From contig NZ_JAOWIF010000035.1 of assembly GCF_030332225.1 (NCBI RefSeq), positions 62,001 to 126,000 of the forward strand: 64,000 nt of DNA, in the 5' to 3' direction. The notes under the pieces were generated by a model. It did no database searches. It saw only the letters and a list, made by a program, of their open reading frames with translations, and was not told the origin of the DNA. The translations under genes were made by a program, and so were the position numbers. Source of the DNA: Citrobacter sp. Cu233. Its GTDB lineage: Bacteria; Pseudomonadota; Gammaproteobacteria; Enterobacterales; Enterobacteriaceae. Position 1 is the stretch's first letter. Every line of letters starts with the position of its first letter. Below are positions 29,747 through 38,031 of the stretch, piece by piece.

Positions 29747-31087
29747 TCAGCTCAACAGCTGGAAAGCAATCATCCCGACAATTGCACCGACCGTACCGAG
29801 GATGGTTTCCATCATCGTCCAGGTCTTCAGCGTTTGCGCTTCGGTTGCACCGGTAAATTTACCAAACAACCAGAAACCTGCGTCATTCACGTGGCTGACC
29901 ACGATCGAACCACCCGCGATGCAAATAGACAGTGCCGCCATCTGCGCGCCGGAGAAGTTCAGCTGTTCAATCACTGGCATCACCAGACCCACAGCCGTTA
30001 AGCAGGCTACGGTCGCGGAACCCTGAATAATACGTACCGCCGCAGCCAGCACGAAGCAGGTAATGGCAATCGGTAAGCCCATACCGGTTAACGCTTCCCC
30101 CAGAGCAGGACCGACACCGGAATCAACCAGCACCTGCTTGAACACGCCACCGGCACCAATCACCAGCAGAATAATCCCCGCGGGCTGCAGCGCGTGGCCG
30201 CAGATCTCCATCACCCGGTCTTTCGCCATACCCTGGCGAATTGCCAGACCATAAATAGCGACCAGGCAGGCGACCAGAATCGCAGTGAACGGATGACCGA
30301 TAAATTCGAACCATTCATACGCAGTAGAACCGACCGGCACAAAACGTGCGGCGATGGTTTTCAGACCAACCAGCACCAGCGGCAGCAGGATCAGCGACAG
30401 GCTGAAGCCAAAGGAGGGCATTTTGCCTTCGCCCAGATGCGGCTCGGTAATGTCTTCTGGTACATGCAGCTCAACGTAACGGCTGATAAAGTTGCCCCAC
30501 AGCGGCCCGGCGATAATCATGCCAGGAATCGCCGCACACAGGCCAATCAGGATCATCCAGCCAAAGTCAGCGTGCATTTGCGAAGCCAGCAGCATTGGCG
30601 CCGGCCCTGGCAGCAGGAACGCAGCAGCAGCAGCCACCCCCGCAAACAGTGGAATAACCAGCTTCACCAGGTTAGTTCCCGTATGGCGCGCCATCGAAAA
30701 TGCGACACTTATCAGCAGCACAATCGCCACTTCAAAGAACAGCGGTAGCGCGCAAATCAGACCGGCCAGACCGATCGCATAATGCGCACGGCTGTGACCG
30801 AAGGATTTCAGCATTTTGACGGCGATCTGATCGACTGCGCCGGTTTCATGCAAAATCTTGCCAAACATCGCACCCAGCGCCACCACAATTGCCAGAAAGC
30901 CGAGCGTGCCTCCCATCCCTTTTTCCATCGTTGCCGCGATTTTATCGAGCGGCATACCGGAAAAGAGACCTGCACCAATGGATACCACCATCAAAGCAAC
31001 GAAGGCGTGCATACGCGCCTTCATCACTAAAAACAGCAGTAATAAAACGGACCCTACTGCTGTTAAAACAAGCGTTAATGTAGTCAC
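29747..31087 (-). CDS. gntU: Low-affinity gluconate transporter GntU
   Basis: 446 residues, the E. coli length, GntP permease family and paralogue of GntT in this window; shared signatures are LPGPAPMLLASQMH and VSHVNDAGFWLF. It begins with GTG (GTGACTACA) whose G overlaps the gntK TAG stop, so translation is coupled. Inner-membrane gluconate uptake of low affinity. Last gene of gntRKU. Confidence 0.97.
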   Translation of the reverse strand: MTTLTLVLTAVGSVLLLLFLVMKARMHAFVALMVVSIGAGLFSGMPLDKIAATMEKGMGGTLGFLAIVVALGAMFGKILHETGAVDQIAVKMLKSFGHSRAHYAIGLAGLICALPLFFEVAIVLLISVAFSMARHTGTNLVKLVIPLFAGVAAAAAFLLPGPAPMLLASQMHADFGWMILIGLCAAIPGMIIAGPLWGNFISRYVELHVPEDITEPHLGEGKMPSFGFSLSLILLPLVLVGLKTIAARFVPVGSTAYEWFEFIGHPFTAILVACLVAIYGLAIRQGMAKDRVMEICGHALQPAGIILLVIGAGGVFKQVLVDSGVGPALGEALTGMGLPIAITCFVLAAAVRIIQGSATVACLTAVGLVMPVIEQLNFSGAQMAALSICIAGGSIVVSHVNDAGFWLFGKFTGATEAQTLKTWTMMETILGTVGAIVGMIAFQLLS

Positions 31088-31617
31088 TACTTACTGCCCT
31101 GGTTAATAACCTCAATGGTGCTCGCTACCACACCGTCCAGCGGCTGATCGATATCCACCACCAGAACATCGTTTTCATTCGCCCCCGGTTCTTCCAGCGC
31201 TTCAAACTGAGTTACCAGCATCTGCGTTTTGAAGAAGTGGCCTTTACGCGCCTTCAGACGACTTTCGATAACGTCAAAATCCCCTTTCAGGTAGATGAAA
31301 GAGAGATTCGGGTTACCGTCACGCAGCTGGTCACGATAGTCTTTTTTCAAGGCAGAGCAGACGATCAGCGAAACCTTGTTGGTGCGCTGCATCGCGAAGG
31401 CGGCGTCATTCAGCGCCTGTAACCACGGTTTACGGTCGTCATCATTTAACGGCTCACCGGAAGCCATTTTCATGATGTTGCTGCGCGGATGGAGAAAATC
31501 GCCATCAAGAAACGCGGCCTGCAGTTGATGCGCCACTTCGCTGGCGACAGCAGATTTACCGCTGCCCGATACGCCCATCAGAACGTAAACGTGGTGATCA
31601 TGATTAGTCGTGCTCAA
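31087..31617 (-). CDS. gntK: Thermoresistant gluconokinase GntK
   Basis: 176 residues (E. coli 175). P-loop GVSGSGKS at 15-22, then DGDFLHPRSNIMKMASGEPLND and SALKKDYRDQLR typical of the shikimate-kinase-like gluconokinases. It phosphorylates gluconate to 6-phosphogluconate for the Entner-Doudoroff and pentose phosphate routes. It is preceded by two GntR boxes and follows gntR by 141 bp, so it has its own GntR-controlled promoter. Confidence 0.98.
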   Translation of the reverse strand: MSTTNHDHHVYVLMGVSGSGKSAVASEVAHQLQAAFLDGDFLHPRSNIMKMASGEPLNDDDRKPWLQALNDAAFAMQRTNKVSLIVCSALKKDYRDQLRDGNPNLSFIYLKGDFDVIESRLKARKGHFFKTQMLVTQFEALEEPGANENDVLVVDIDQPLDGVVASTIEVINQGSK

Positions 31618-31651
31618 AGCGTTGCCCCCACTGGTACAAGAATCAGGAAAT

Positions 31652-31679
31652 TGTTACGGGTAACTGTTATCGGTAACAT
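31652..31679 (-). promoter_or_regulatory. Two adjacent GntR operators upstream of gntK
   Basis: TGTTACGGGTAACT (31652-31665) and TGTTATCGGTAACAT (31665-31679), near-perfect palindromes of the GntR type sharing one base. They lie 34-62 bp before the gntK start, between gntR and gntK. Confidence 0.8.
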
Positions 31680-31758
31680 TGTCCAGCCGGATAAATAGAG
31701 AAGCAATATCCATTCGTGCCAGAAGTGTATAAGTGTGAGCTACTTCAAACTTGTTGGG

Positions 31759-32754
31759 CTAAATAGATCCGCCCGGTGACAAGGTGAAACCTAAATCTAA
31801 CATTTTAGGCGTGACGGCCTCACCACGGATGCGCGCCAGCAGACGCTCAGCGCCAATACTGCCCATTCTTTCACGCGGCGTCAGTACGCTCGCCAGGCGC
31901 GGTTCCATCACCTGGCCGATATCGTGACCGTGAAAACCGGCAATCGCCATATCATCGGGTATTCTTAATCCCAAACGCTGACATTCAAATGCTGCGCCTA
32001 CCGCTAAGTCATCGTTGGTACAAAAAACACCGTCCAGCTGCGGGTATTCACGCCGTGCCTGACGGATAAGCTCGATACCGGAGGAGTAGGAAGAAGACTG
32101 TTCAACCATCACGCTGTACGGCACCAGGTTGGCGTCGCGCATAGCCTGTTCGTAACCCCGCTGTTTGATGATAGTACGTTCATCAAGACGCGCACCAAGA
32201 TAGGCAACATGACGGTGCCCGCGTGCGATGATCGCCGCGGTCATTTGCCGGGCCGCTTCGAAGTTGTCGAAACCGACAGCGATATCCAGACACGGAGACT
32301 GGCTGTCCATCAATTCAACGACCGGGATCCCCGCCACTTCGATCATTTTCAACGTCCGGGGTGTATGGCTGCGTTCAGTGAGGATCAGACCATCGATATT
32401 CCACGACAGCATTGATTCCAGCCGCTCTTGTTCCATCTCAGGTTTATAGCCGTAGTGCGCCAACATGGTTTGATAGCCATGGGCGTCGGTGACGGCTTCA
32501 ATGCCGCGCAGGACTTCAGCAAAAACCTGGTTGGTGAGAGACGGTAACAGCACGCCAATTGCACGGCTGGTGGCATTAGAAAGGATATCAGGAGCACGAT
32601 TGGGAATATAACCCAGCTCATCAAGTGCAGCGGCAATTTTGCCCCGCAGCGCCACGGAGACCTGCTCCGGGTTACGCAAAAAACGGCTGACCGTCATTTT
32701 GGTCACGCCCACGCGGTCGGCTACATCCTGAAGTACGGGTCTTTTCTTTTTCAT
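31759..32754 (-). CDS. gntR: Gluconate utilisation repressor GntR
   Basis: 331 residues, LacI family. The N-terminal helix-turn-helix LQDVADRVGVTKMTVSRFLRN lies at about 8-28 with the hinge helix after it, followed by a periplasmic-binding-protein-like effector domain (about 65-331). It represses gntT, gntKU and edd/eda and is released by gluconate. Its operators are recognisable before gntT and gntK in this window. Separated from upstream yhhW by 92 bp. Confidence 0.97.
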   Translation of the reverse strand: MKKKRPVLQDVADRVGVTKMTVSRFLRNPEQVSVALRGKIAAALDELGYIPNRAPDILSNATSRAIGVLLPSLTNQVFAEVLRGIEAVTDAHGYQTMLAHYGYKPEMEQERLESMLSWNIDGLILTERSHTPRTLKMIEVAGIPVVELMDSQSPCLDIAVGFDNFEAARQMTAAIIARGHRHVAYLGARLDERTIIKQRGYEQAMRDANLVPYSVMVEQSSSYSSGIELIRQARREYPQLDGVFCTNDDLAVGAAFECQRLGLRIPDDMAIAGFHGHDIGQVMEPRLASVLTPRERMGSIGAERLLARIRGEAVTPKMLDLGFTLSPGGSI

Positions 32755-32809
32755 CGTCCTGAAAGATATAAAAGGGATAGATTCCCTCAGTTTACCACGG
32801 ACGTACGTG

Positions 32810-32835
32810 AACCTTCCCGATTACTCGGGAAGGTT
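32810..32835 (-). terminator. Strong hairpin between yhhW and gntR
   Basis: A perfect 11-bp stem, AACCTTCCCGA / TCGGGAAGGTT, closed by a four-base loop that reads GUAA (GNRA type) on the minus-strand transcript. It starts 11 bp after the yhhW stop. There is no U-tract, so it may protect or pause RNA rather than act as a classical terminator. Confidence 0.6.
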
Positions 32836-32846
32836 GTGACATTTAT

Positions 32847-33542
32847 TTATACCGGTGGCAAATCAAACAACAACACTTCGCTGTCGCTATCGGCATGGAT
32901 TGAAATTGCCTGCTCATCCCAGATAGCCAGGCCATCACTGGTAGACGCTTTCGTCCCATTGATGGTGACGTTGCCTTTCACGACCTGGATCCAGACGCGA
33001 CGTTCAGCGGCGATTTGATGCACCGACTGTTCATCTTTAAGCAGCGCCCAGCGGTACAGCTCCATATCCTGGTATACTTTCAATGAACCATCACGCGCAT
33101 CCGGCGACAGCACCAGCTGTTTGCCCTGAACAGCATCGAAACGACGTTGCTCGTAACGGGGTGTAATCCCGTTTTCCTGCGGGATGATCCAAATCTGATA
33201 CAGATGCAGCTTCTCAGTGTCGCTCGGGTTGTACTCCGAGTGACGGATCCCCGTCCCGGCGCTCATAATCTGGAATTCACCGGCTGGAACCTGCTCTTTG
33301 TTGCCCATGCTGTCCTGATGTTCCACCGCGCCTTCCAGCACGTAGGTCAGAATTTCCATGTCTTTATGGGGATGAGTACCAAAGCCCTGACCTGCGTCGA
33401 TCACGTCATCGTTGATCACGCGCAGTGCCGAGAACCCCATAAAATTCGGGTCATAGTAGTTGGCAAACGAGAAGGTATGCCAGGAATCAAGCCAGCCATG
33501 ATTAGCATGACCACGGTCGTTTGCTTTACGTAAATAGATCAT
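32847..33542 (-). CDS. yhhW: Pirin-family protein YhhW (quercetin 2,3-dioxygenase-like)
   Basis: 231 residues from MIYLRKAND, the E. coli start; the frame runs upstream by 20 codons but adds nothing conserved. A bicupin. The metal ligands lie in the N-terminal cupin: GFGTHPHKDMEILTY (two His and the following residues) and GTGIRHSEYN. E. coli YhhW binds a metal and oxidises quercetin in vitro; the physiological substrate is unknown. It follows yhhX on the same strand after 123 bp, with a palindrome between. Confidence 0.93.
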   Translation of the reverse strand: MIYLRKANDRGHANHGWLDSWHTFSFANYYDPNFMGFSALRVINDDVIDAGQGFGTHPHKDMEILTYVLEGAVEHQDSMGNKEQVPAGEFQIMSAGTGIRHSEYNPSDTEKLHLYQIWIIPQENGITPRYEQRRFDAVQGKQLVLSPDARDGSLKVYQDMELYRWALLKDEQSVHQIAAERRVWIQVVKGNVTINGTKASTSDGLAIWDEQAISIHADSDSEVLLFDLPPV

Positions 33543-33616
33543 TGTGTTCACCCCCAGATGTTTTCGATGGGATAAGTGTGGACTCAATCGCCCAGGGATC
33601 ATAGAGGGTGAAAATT

Positions 33617-33657
33617 GACTCCTCTGTTCAAAAAATATGAATAAACCCAGAGGAGTC
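33617..33657. repeat. 10-bp perfect inverted repeat between yhhX and yhhW
   Basis: GACTCCTCTG (33617-33626) and CAGAGGAGTC (33648-33657) with a 21-base AT-rich centre. It starts 9 bp after the yhhX stop in the direction of transcription. It may be a long-loop terminator of yhhX or an operator/promoter element for yhhW. Confidence 0.55.
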
Positions 33658-33665
33658 GACTCATG

Positions 33666-34703
33666 CTATTTCGCGAGGGTTATCGTCGCCGGAGAGGCCT
33701 GTTCGAAGGCGCGTTCGAGCAGTTCCAGATTGGTGAGAACGTCAGATTCTTTGACGTAATTAGGCGTACCCACTGTCAGCGTCTGATACAGCGCGTCATA
33801 GACGCGGCCATAGTCGCCCACTTCTGGTGCCACCTGTTCTTGCACCGTGATACCGTCGTCGTTGACATACTCCAGCAGCCCAATGGAATCGTCAGCGGCA
33901 AAACCGGGTTCTCCCGGCATAATATTGGCCTTCAGGCTGGTTTCCTGCTGATCGATGCCGTACTTCACAAACGAGCCTTTGGTGCCATGAACGATAAACT
34001 TCGGATAGTCGATTTTCACCAGATGACTGGTTTTGACGATAGCCTTCAGGTCGCCGTAGAACAGTTGCGCTTCAAAAGTATCATCGGGATTCGCTTTATT
34101 GCGCAGGCTACGGATGTCATAGGCCACATGATCCGGGCGGCCGAACAGGGAGATAATTTGATCCATGGTGTGTACGCCCAAACCATAAAATGCGCCGTCC
34201 TGAGGCAGACCTGGTTTAGTTTCAGCGACTGGGCGGTAATAGTCAAAATGGCTTTCAACTTCAACAATCTCGCCCAACTTACCGCTTTCAATGACTTTTT
34301 TCGCGGTGAGGAAACAGGAGTCAAAACGACGATTCTGATATGGCGTAACGGTCAATCCCTTGCTTTGCGCCAGGTCGAACAGCACTTTTGCCTCGGTCAG
34401 CGTCGGCGTGAACGGTTTCTCCACCAGCACGCTTTTACCTGCTTCCAGCGCGCGCTTCGCGTATTCAAAGTGGCTGTCAGCGTGGGTGCAAACAATCACC
34501 AGTTTCACCAGCGGATCATTTAAGATCTCGTCGAGGTCGCTGGTGAAATGGATATGTGAATACTGCGGCGCCTGCTCTTCCGGTTTCGCGTTGCGGCGAA
34601 AAATATGTGCCACATGCCAGCTGTCTTTGCGGTTCAGGACATAAGGTAAATGGTAGCGAGTGGTACTTTTGCCAAAACCAATAAATGCGCAATGTAAGGC
34701 CAT
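33666..34703 (-). CDS. yhhX: Gfo/Idh/MocA-family oxidoreductase YhhX
   Basis: 345 residues from MALHCAFIGFGKS, matching E. coli YhhX; a start 14 codons earlier is possible but not conserved. An N-terminal Rossmann fold has FIGFGKST and the family signature EKPFTPTLTEA near 95, with C-terminal substrate-domain motifs such as GLGVHTMDQI near 175. It is a predicted NAD(P)-dependent dehydrogenase of unknown substrate. ryhB lies upstream on the same strand. I see no operon partner other than possibly yhhW. Confidence 0.94.
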   Translation of the reverse strand: MALHCAFIGFGKSTTRYHLPYVLNRKDSWHVAHIFRRNAKPEEQAPQYSHIHFTSDLDEILNDPLVKLVIVCTHADSHFEYAKRALEAGKSVLVEKPFTPTLTEAKVLFDLAQSKGLTVTPYQNRRFDSCFLTAKKVIESGKLGEIVEVESHFDYYRPVAETKPGLPQDGAFYGLGVHTMDQIISLFGRPDHVAYDIRSLRNKANPDDTFEAQLFYGDLKAIVKTSHLVKIDYPKFIVHGTKGSFVKYGIDQQETSLKANIMPGEPGFAADDSIGLLEYVNDDGITVQEQVAPEVGDYGRVYDALYQTLTVGTPNYVKESDVLTNLELLERAFEQASPATITLAK

Positions 34704-34775
34704 GAGACAATCCTTCTGAAGGTGAATGTCTACACCATAGCGCAAAGCGGCTGGAGACTGAATGTTGGATTCTTT

Positions 34776-34807
34776 GCCGGAGGGCGGCGAAGCCTCATCC
34801 GGCCTAC
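34776..34807. repeat. REP element upstream of yhhX
   Basis: GCCGGAGGGCGGCGAAGCC ... CATCCGGCCTAC, a typical REP. Confidence 0.75.
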
Positions 34808-34817
34808 AAAACGAAAA

Positions 34818-34947
34818 GATCGGCCGTCGGCGTCGCCGTCAGTTTGTTCACGGCAAGCGCGCAGGGCCCGGAGCGTACTCAATGTACGTGAGGAGCACGA
34901 GCACTTCCCGGGGACAAAGTGACAAGTAAGCCAGGCTGAAACAAAAC
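34818..34947. other. Structured GC-rich segment next to ryhB, possible dispersed repeat
   Basis: About 130 bp with nested short palindromes: GATCGGCCGTCGGCG, GCGTACTCAATGTACG, and GCCCGG ... CCCGGGG. It directly follows the ryhB terminator and precedes the REP. No protein-like frame is convincing. It looks like a short dispersed element rather than unique spacer, but copy number cannot be seen from this window. Confidence 0.4.
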
Positions 34948-34950
34948 AAA

Positions 34951-35043
34951 AAAAAAGCCAGCGCAAGGCTGGCTAAAGTAATACTGGAAGCAATGTGAGC
35001 AATGTCGTGCTTTCAGGTTCTCCGTAGGGGTTCCCCTGAACGC
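34951..35043 (-). ncRNA. ryhB: Small RNA RyhB
   Basis: The core GAACCTGAAAGCACGACATT (reverse complement of 35000-35019), the following TGCTCACATTGCTTCCAG and the terminator hairpin GCCAGC-GCAAG-GCTGGC with a run of T match E. coli RyhB, at the same locus between yhhX and yhhY. The 5' stem-loop differs from E. coli but still forms a GGGG/CCCC hairpin. RyhB is an Hfq-dependent RNA made during iron starvation that blocks translation and triggers decay of mRNAs for iron-using proteins (sodB, sdhCDAB and others). The 5' end is inferred from the promoter at about 35043. Confidence 0.95.
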
Positions 35044-35045
35044 AG

Positions 35046-35079
35046 AGCAATAATAATCATTCTCATTCGCACTTGTCTA
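35046..35079 (-). promoter_or_regulatory. Fur box and promoter of ryhB
   Basis: A 19-base window (35046-35064) matches the Fur consensus GATAATGATAATCATTATC at 14 positions. It overlaps the minus-strand -10 TATTAT (35050-35055). TAGACA at 35074-35079 is a -35 with an 18-bp spacer. Iron-loaded Fur would therefore block RyhB synthesis. Confidence 0.8.
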
Positions 35080-35163
35080 CTTATTTTTGCAAAAAAATGC
35101 AGTTGACGGATTTTTTAATCTCAGCGAGTGTAAATGCACAATTACCCCTGAAGGAGATAAGGA

Positions 35164-35652
35164 ATGACTGAGATAGTGATACGCCACGCTGAACCAAAAG
35201 ATTACGACGCCATTCGTCAAATCCATGCGCAGCCGGAGGTGTACCACAACACGCTACAGGTTCCTCATCCTTCCATGGAGATGTGGCAAGTGCGACTCGC
35301 CGAGCAGCCCGGCGTCAAGCAGCTGGTTGCCTGCATTGATGATATCGTCGTGGGACATCTTTCCATTGCAGTCGCCCAACGCCCGCGCCGCAGCCACGTC
35401 GCTGATTTTGGTATTTGTGTTGACGCTCGTTGGCAAAACCGCGGCGTTGCCAGCGCCCTGATTCGCACAATGATCGACATGTGCGACAACTGGCTGCGCG
35501 TCGATCGCATTGAGTTAACCGTGTTTGTCGATAATGAGCCTGCGGTCGCAGTCTATAAGAAGTACGGCTTTGAAATCGAAGGCACCGGCAAGAAATATGG
35601 CCTGCGCAACGGTGAGTACGTTGATGCTTACTTTATGGCGCGCGTGAAATAA
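35164..35652 (+). CDS. aaaT: GNAT-family L-amino acid N-acetyltransferase AaaT (YhhY)
   Basis: 162 residues, the E. coli YhhY length. A GNAT fold with the acetyl-CoA pyrophosphate-binding segment RWQNRGVASALI near 93-104 and the late VYKKYGFEIEGT motif. E. coli YhhY (AaaT) acetylates methionine and phenylalanine and some toxic analogues. An excellent ribosome binding site (AAGGAGATAAGGA) precedes the ATG. It is divergent from ryhB. In K-12 an accessory island follows; here ggt comes next. Confidence 0.95.
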   Translation: MTEIVIRHAEPKDYDAIRQIHAQPEVYHNTLQVPHPSMEMWQVRLAEQPGVKQLVACIDDIVVGHLSIAVAQRPRRSHVADFGICVDARWQNRGVASALIRTMIDMCDNWLRVDRIELTVFVDNEPAVAVYKKYGFEIEGTGKKYGLRNGEYVDAYFMARVK

Positions 35653-35679
35653 CGGGGAAGAAACCGCCAGGAAGCACTC

Positions 35680-35708
35680 GCCGGGCCTGTCTCAACGGCA
35701 GACCCGGC
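35680..35708. terminator. Hairpin between aaaT and ggt
   Basis: GCCGGGCCTGTC ... GGCAGACCCGGC, an imperfect GC-rich stem between convergent genes, REP-like in sequence and lacking a U-tract. It probably serves both 3' ends. Confidence 0.5.
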
Positions 35709-35715
35709 AATACCA

Positions 35716-37470
35716 TCAATATCCTGCGGTTAAATCATCCACAGAACGCGGGTCGGACGCACCGTACAGTGCGCCATCCGGTCCAACCATAATGCTCTGC
35801 GTGCTGCCCATTGCTTCTTTCAGCACCACTTTCTGTCCTTTCTGCTCCAGCAGCTTGACGGTGTCCGGGCTAAAACCTTTTTCAACGCGCAGTTCATCCG
35901 GCAACCACTGATGGTGGAAGCGCGGAGCGTTGGTGGCTTCAGCGACGTTCATCCCAAAATCAATGCTGTTGACCACCATTTGCAGTACGGTAGTGATAAT
36001 TCGACTCCCGCCAGGGCTGCCGGTAACCAACCAGGTTTTCCCGTCTTTAACCACAATAGTCGGCGACATCGACGACAACGGACGTTTCTTCGGTCCGACG
36101 GCGTTGGCATCGCCTCCCACCAGTCCGTAAACGTTCGGCACACCCGGTTTAGCAGAGAAATCATCCATCTCATTATTGAGCAGAATGCCGGTGTTACCCG
36201 CCACAATGCCGGTTCCGAAGGTGGTATTCAGGGTGTAAGTCACCGCCACGGCGTTACCGTCTTTATCCACCACTGAGAAATGGGTGGTCTGGTTACTTTC
36301 ATAGGGAGCAAGTTTGCCAGGCTTGATTTGGCTGGAAGGCTTCGCTTTGTTGATATCAATCTGATCGGCAAGCGATTTAGCATAAGCTTTGTTGGTCAGC
36401 GCCTGCCACGGCACTTTCACAAAATCCGGATCGCCAAGATACTCGGAACGGTCAGCATAGGCATATTTTTCTGCTTCAGCCATTACCTGCATGGCATCGG
36501 CGCTGCCAAACCCGTACTTTTTCATATCGAAGTTTTCGAGAATGTTGAGGATCTGAACAATATGAATCCCCCCGGAAGATGGAGGCGGCATCGAGAAGAC
36601 CTGATAACCACGGTAGTCACCGCTGATTGGCGCACGCTCTACGGCTTTGTAGTCAGCTAAGTCCGCTTTGGTGATCAGCCCGCCATTCTTCTTCATCTCC
36701 TCGGCTATCTGATCGGCAATAGCCCCTTTATAAAACGCATCAGGGCCATTCTCAGCAATCATCTCCAGGCTTTTTGCCAGGTTCTTCTGTACCAGCTTAT
36801 CGCCCTTTTTCAGCGGCTCGCCATCTTTCCAGAAAATGGCTTTGCTATTTTCGTGGTTGGGGATGACTTCGCTGCCGTAGGTTTTCAAATCGTCGGCCAG
36901 TGCGTCGTTAACCACAAATCCCTCTTCCGCCAGCTTCATTGCCGGACGTACCACTTTATTCAACGGCAGCGTACCGTACTTATCCAGGGCCAGCGAAAAC
37001 CCCGCCACGGTGCCGGGCGTACCGGAAGCCAGATGCGAAGTTAGTGACTTTTTAGCATCGGCGTTACCCTGTTCATCAAGGAACATATCGCGAGTCGCAC
37101 CAGCTGGCGCCATTTCACGGAAATCAATTGCTGTCGTCTTCCCGTCTTTGGTGCGCAGCATCATAAAGCCACCACCGCCCAGGTTACCCGCCTGCGGATG
37201 CGTCACCGCCAGCGCATAACCCACGGCGACGGCAGCATCGACGGCATTACCGCCCTGTCTGAGAATATCAACCCCAACCTGCGTGGCCAGCGCATCCACG
37301 GAAGCCACCATCCCCTGCTGCGCACGCACAGGATGGAACACATCTTCTTCAACACCGTAGGATACCGGTGGCGGCGCAGCCGGTGCAGCCGGTGCAGCAG
37401 CAACGCTAAAACAACTTCCTGAGAGCAGAGCAGCAATGGCTACCCGGCGTAAAAACGTCGGTTTTATCAT
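35716..37470 (-). CDS. ggt: Gamma-glutamyltranspeptidase Ggt
   Basis: 584 residues (E. coli 580). A signal peptide (MIKPTFLRRVAIAALL ... AAA) is followed by a Pro/Ala-rich linker PAAPAAPPP, slightly longer than in E. coli, which accounts for most of the length difference. The proenzyme cuts itself before Thr395 in ESNQTTHFSVV (Thr391 in E. coli), making the large and small subunits; Thr395 is then the catalytic nucleophile. GNLGGGGFM and LSSMSPTIV are also visible. It is a periplasmic enzyme that hydrolyses glutathione and transfers gamma-glutamyl groups. Confidence 0.98.
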   Translation of the reverse strand: MIKPTFLRRVAIAALLSGSCFSVAAAPAAPAAPPPVSYGVEEDVFHPVRAQQGMVASVDALATQVGVDILRQGGNAVDAAVAVGYALAVTHPQAGNLGGGGFMMLRTKDGKTTAIDFREMAPAGATRDMFLDEQGNADAKKSLTSHLASGTPGTVAGFSLALDKYGTLPLNKVVRPAMKLAEEGFVVNDALADDLKTYGSEVIPNHENSKAIFWKDGEPLKKGDKLVQKNLAKSLEMIAENGPDAFYKGAIADQIAEEMKKNGGLITKADLADYKAVERAPISGDYRGYQVFSMPPPSSGGIHIVQILNILENFDMKKYGFGSADAMQVMAEAEKYAYADRSEYLGDPDFVKVPWQALTNKAYAKSLADQIDINKAKPSSQIKPGKLAPYESNQTTHFSVVDKDGNAVAVTYTLNTTFGTGIVAGNTGILLNNEMDDFSAKPGVPNVYGLVGGDANAVGPKKRPLSSMSPTIVVKDGKTWLVTGSPGGSRIITTVLQMVVNSIDFGMNVAEATNAPRFHHQWLPDELRVEKGFSPDTVKLLEQKGQKVVLKEAMGSTQSIMVGPDGALYGASDPRSVDDLTAGY

Positions 37471-37587
37471 CGTTATTCTCCAGATGTACGGGGTCGGCCC
37501 CCATTAAGCCTGGTGCATAACTCTGAAATAATCATCGTAACGGTGAGAAAGGAGTAAACTTAAGAGATCCCCGAGAGGAGAAAAGCG

Positions 37588-38031
37588 ATGAAACGACTCT
37601 TACTTTTAGCCATGCTATTGCCGTTTGCAGGCTTTGCACAGCCAATCAACACCATGAATAACCCGAATCAACCCGGTTATCAGATCCCGAGTCAACAGCG
37701 TATGCAAACACAAATGCAAACGCAGCAAATTCAGCAGAAAGGGATGCTCAACCAGCAGTTGCAAACGCAGACACGCATGCAGCAACAGCATATGGAAAAC
37801 CAAATCAACACCAACTCCCAGCGAGTACGTCAGTCTCAGCCAGGTGAGTTGAATTCCGGTCAGCAGCAAATGCTGCCCAACAGCAATGGCGGGATGTTAA
37901 GCGGAACGCATAACCCGGACAACTCGCTGAATAAACAGCAACAGATGCTGCCGGAAAAAAAGAATGGCGACATGCTAAAACCGTCCAGCACGCCGCAACC
38001 TAATGTCCCGTTAAAAACGCTTGGACCTTAA
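37588..38031 (+). CDS. yhhA: DUF2756-family periplasmic protein YhhA, Gln-rich
   Basis: 147 residues (E. coli YhhA about 146). A clear signal peptide is [17 protein letters not shown], cut before QPINT. The mature part is dominated by Gln, Met and Asn, with QTQ repeats between 35 and 75 and no predicted fold. The function is unknown. The last four bases overlap the 3' end of the convergent ugpQ gene. AGAGGAGAAAAGCG is the ribosome binding site. Confidence 0.9.
   Translation: MKRLLLLAMLLPFAGFAQPINTMNNPNQPGYQIPSQQRMQTQMQTQQIQQKGMLNQQLQTQTRMQQQHMENQINTNSQRVRQSQPGELNSGQQQMLPNSNGGMLSGTHNPDNSLNKQQQMLPEKKNGDMLKPSSTPQPNVPLKTLGP

Larger units (their letters stand above)
34704..35163. other. yhhX-yhhY intergenic region (460 bp) with ryhB
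   Basis: Holds, left to right, one REP (34776-34807), a structured GC-rich segment of unknown nature (34818-34947), the small RNA gene ryhB (34951-35043, minus strand), its Fur-controlled promoter, and the yhhY leader. In E. coli the same gap carries ryhB. Confidence 0.8.

Noticed and set aside
33663-34523. Open frame of 286 codons antisense to yhhX
   Set aside because: Shadow frame opposite a conserved dehydrogenase gene. The apparent hydrophobic stretches come from the reverse of yhhX codons.
34730-34966. 78-codon minus-strand frame overlapping the structured segment and the ryhB terminator
   Set aside because: It has no good ribosome binding site, starts inside the ryhB terminator tract and crosses a REP. 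More likely a repeat read as protein.
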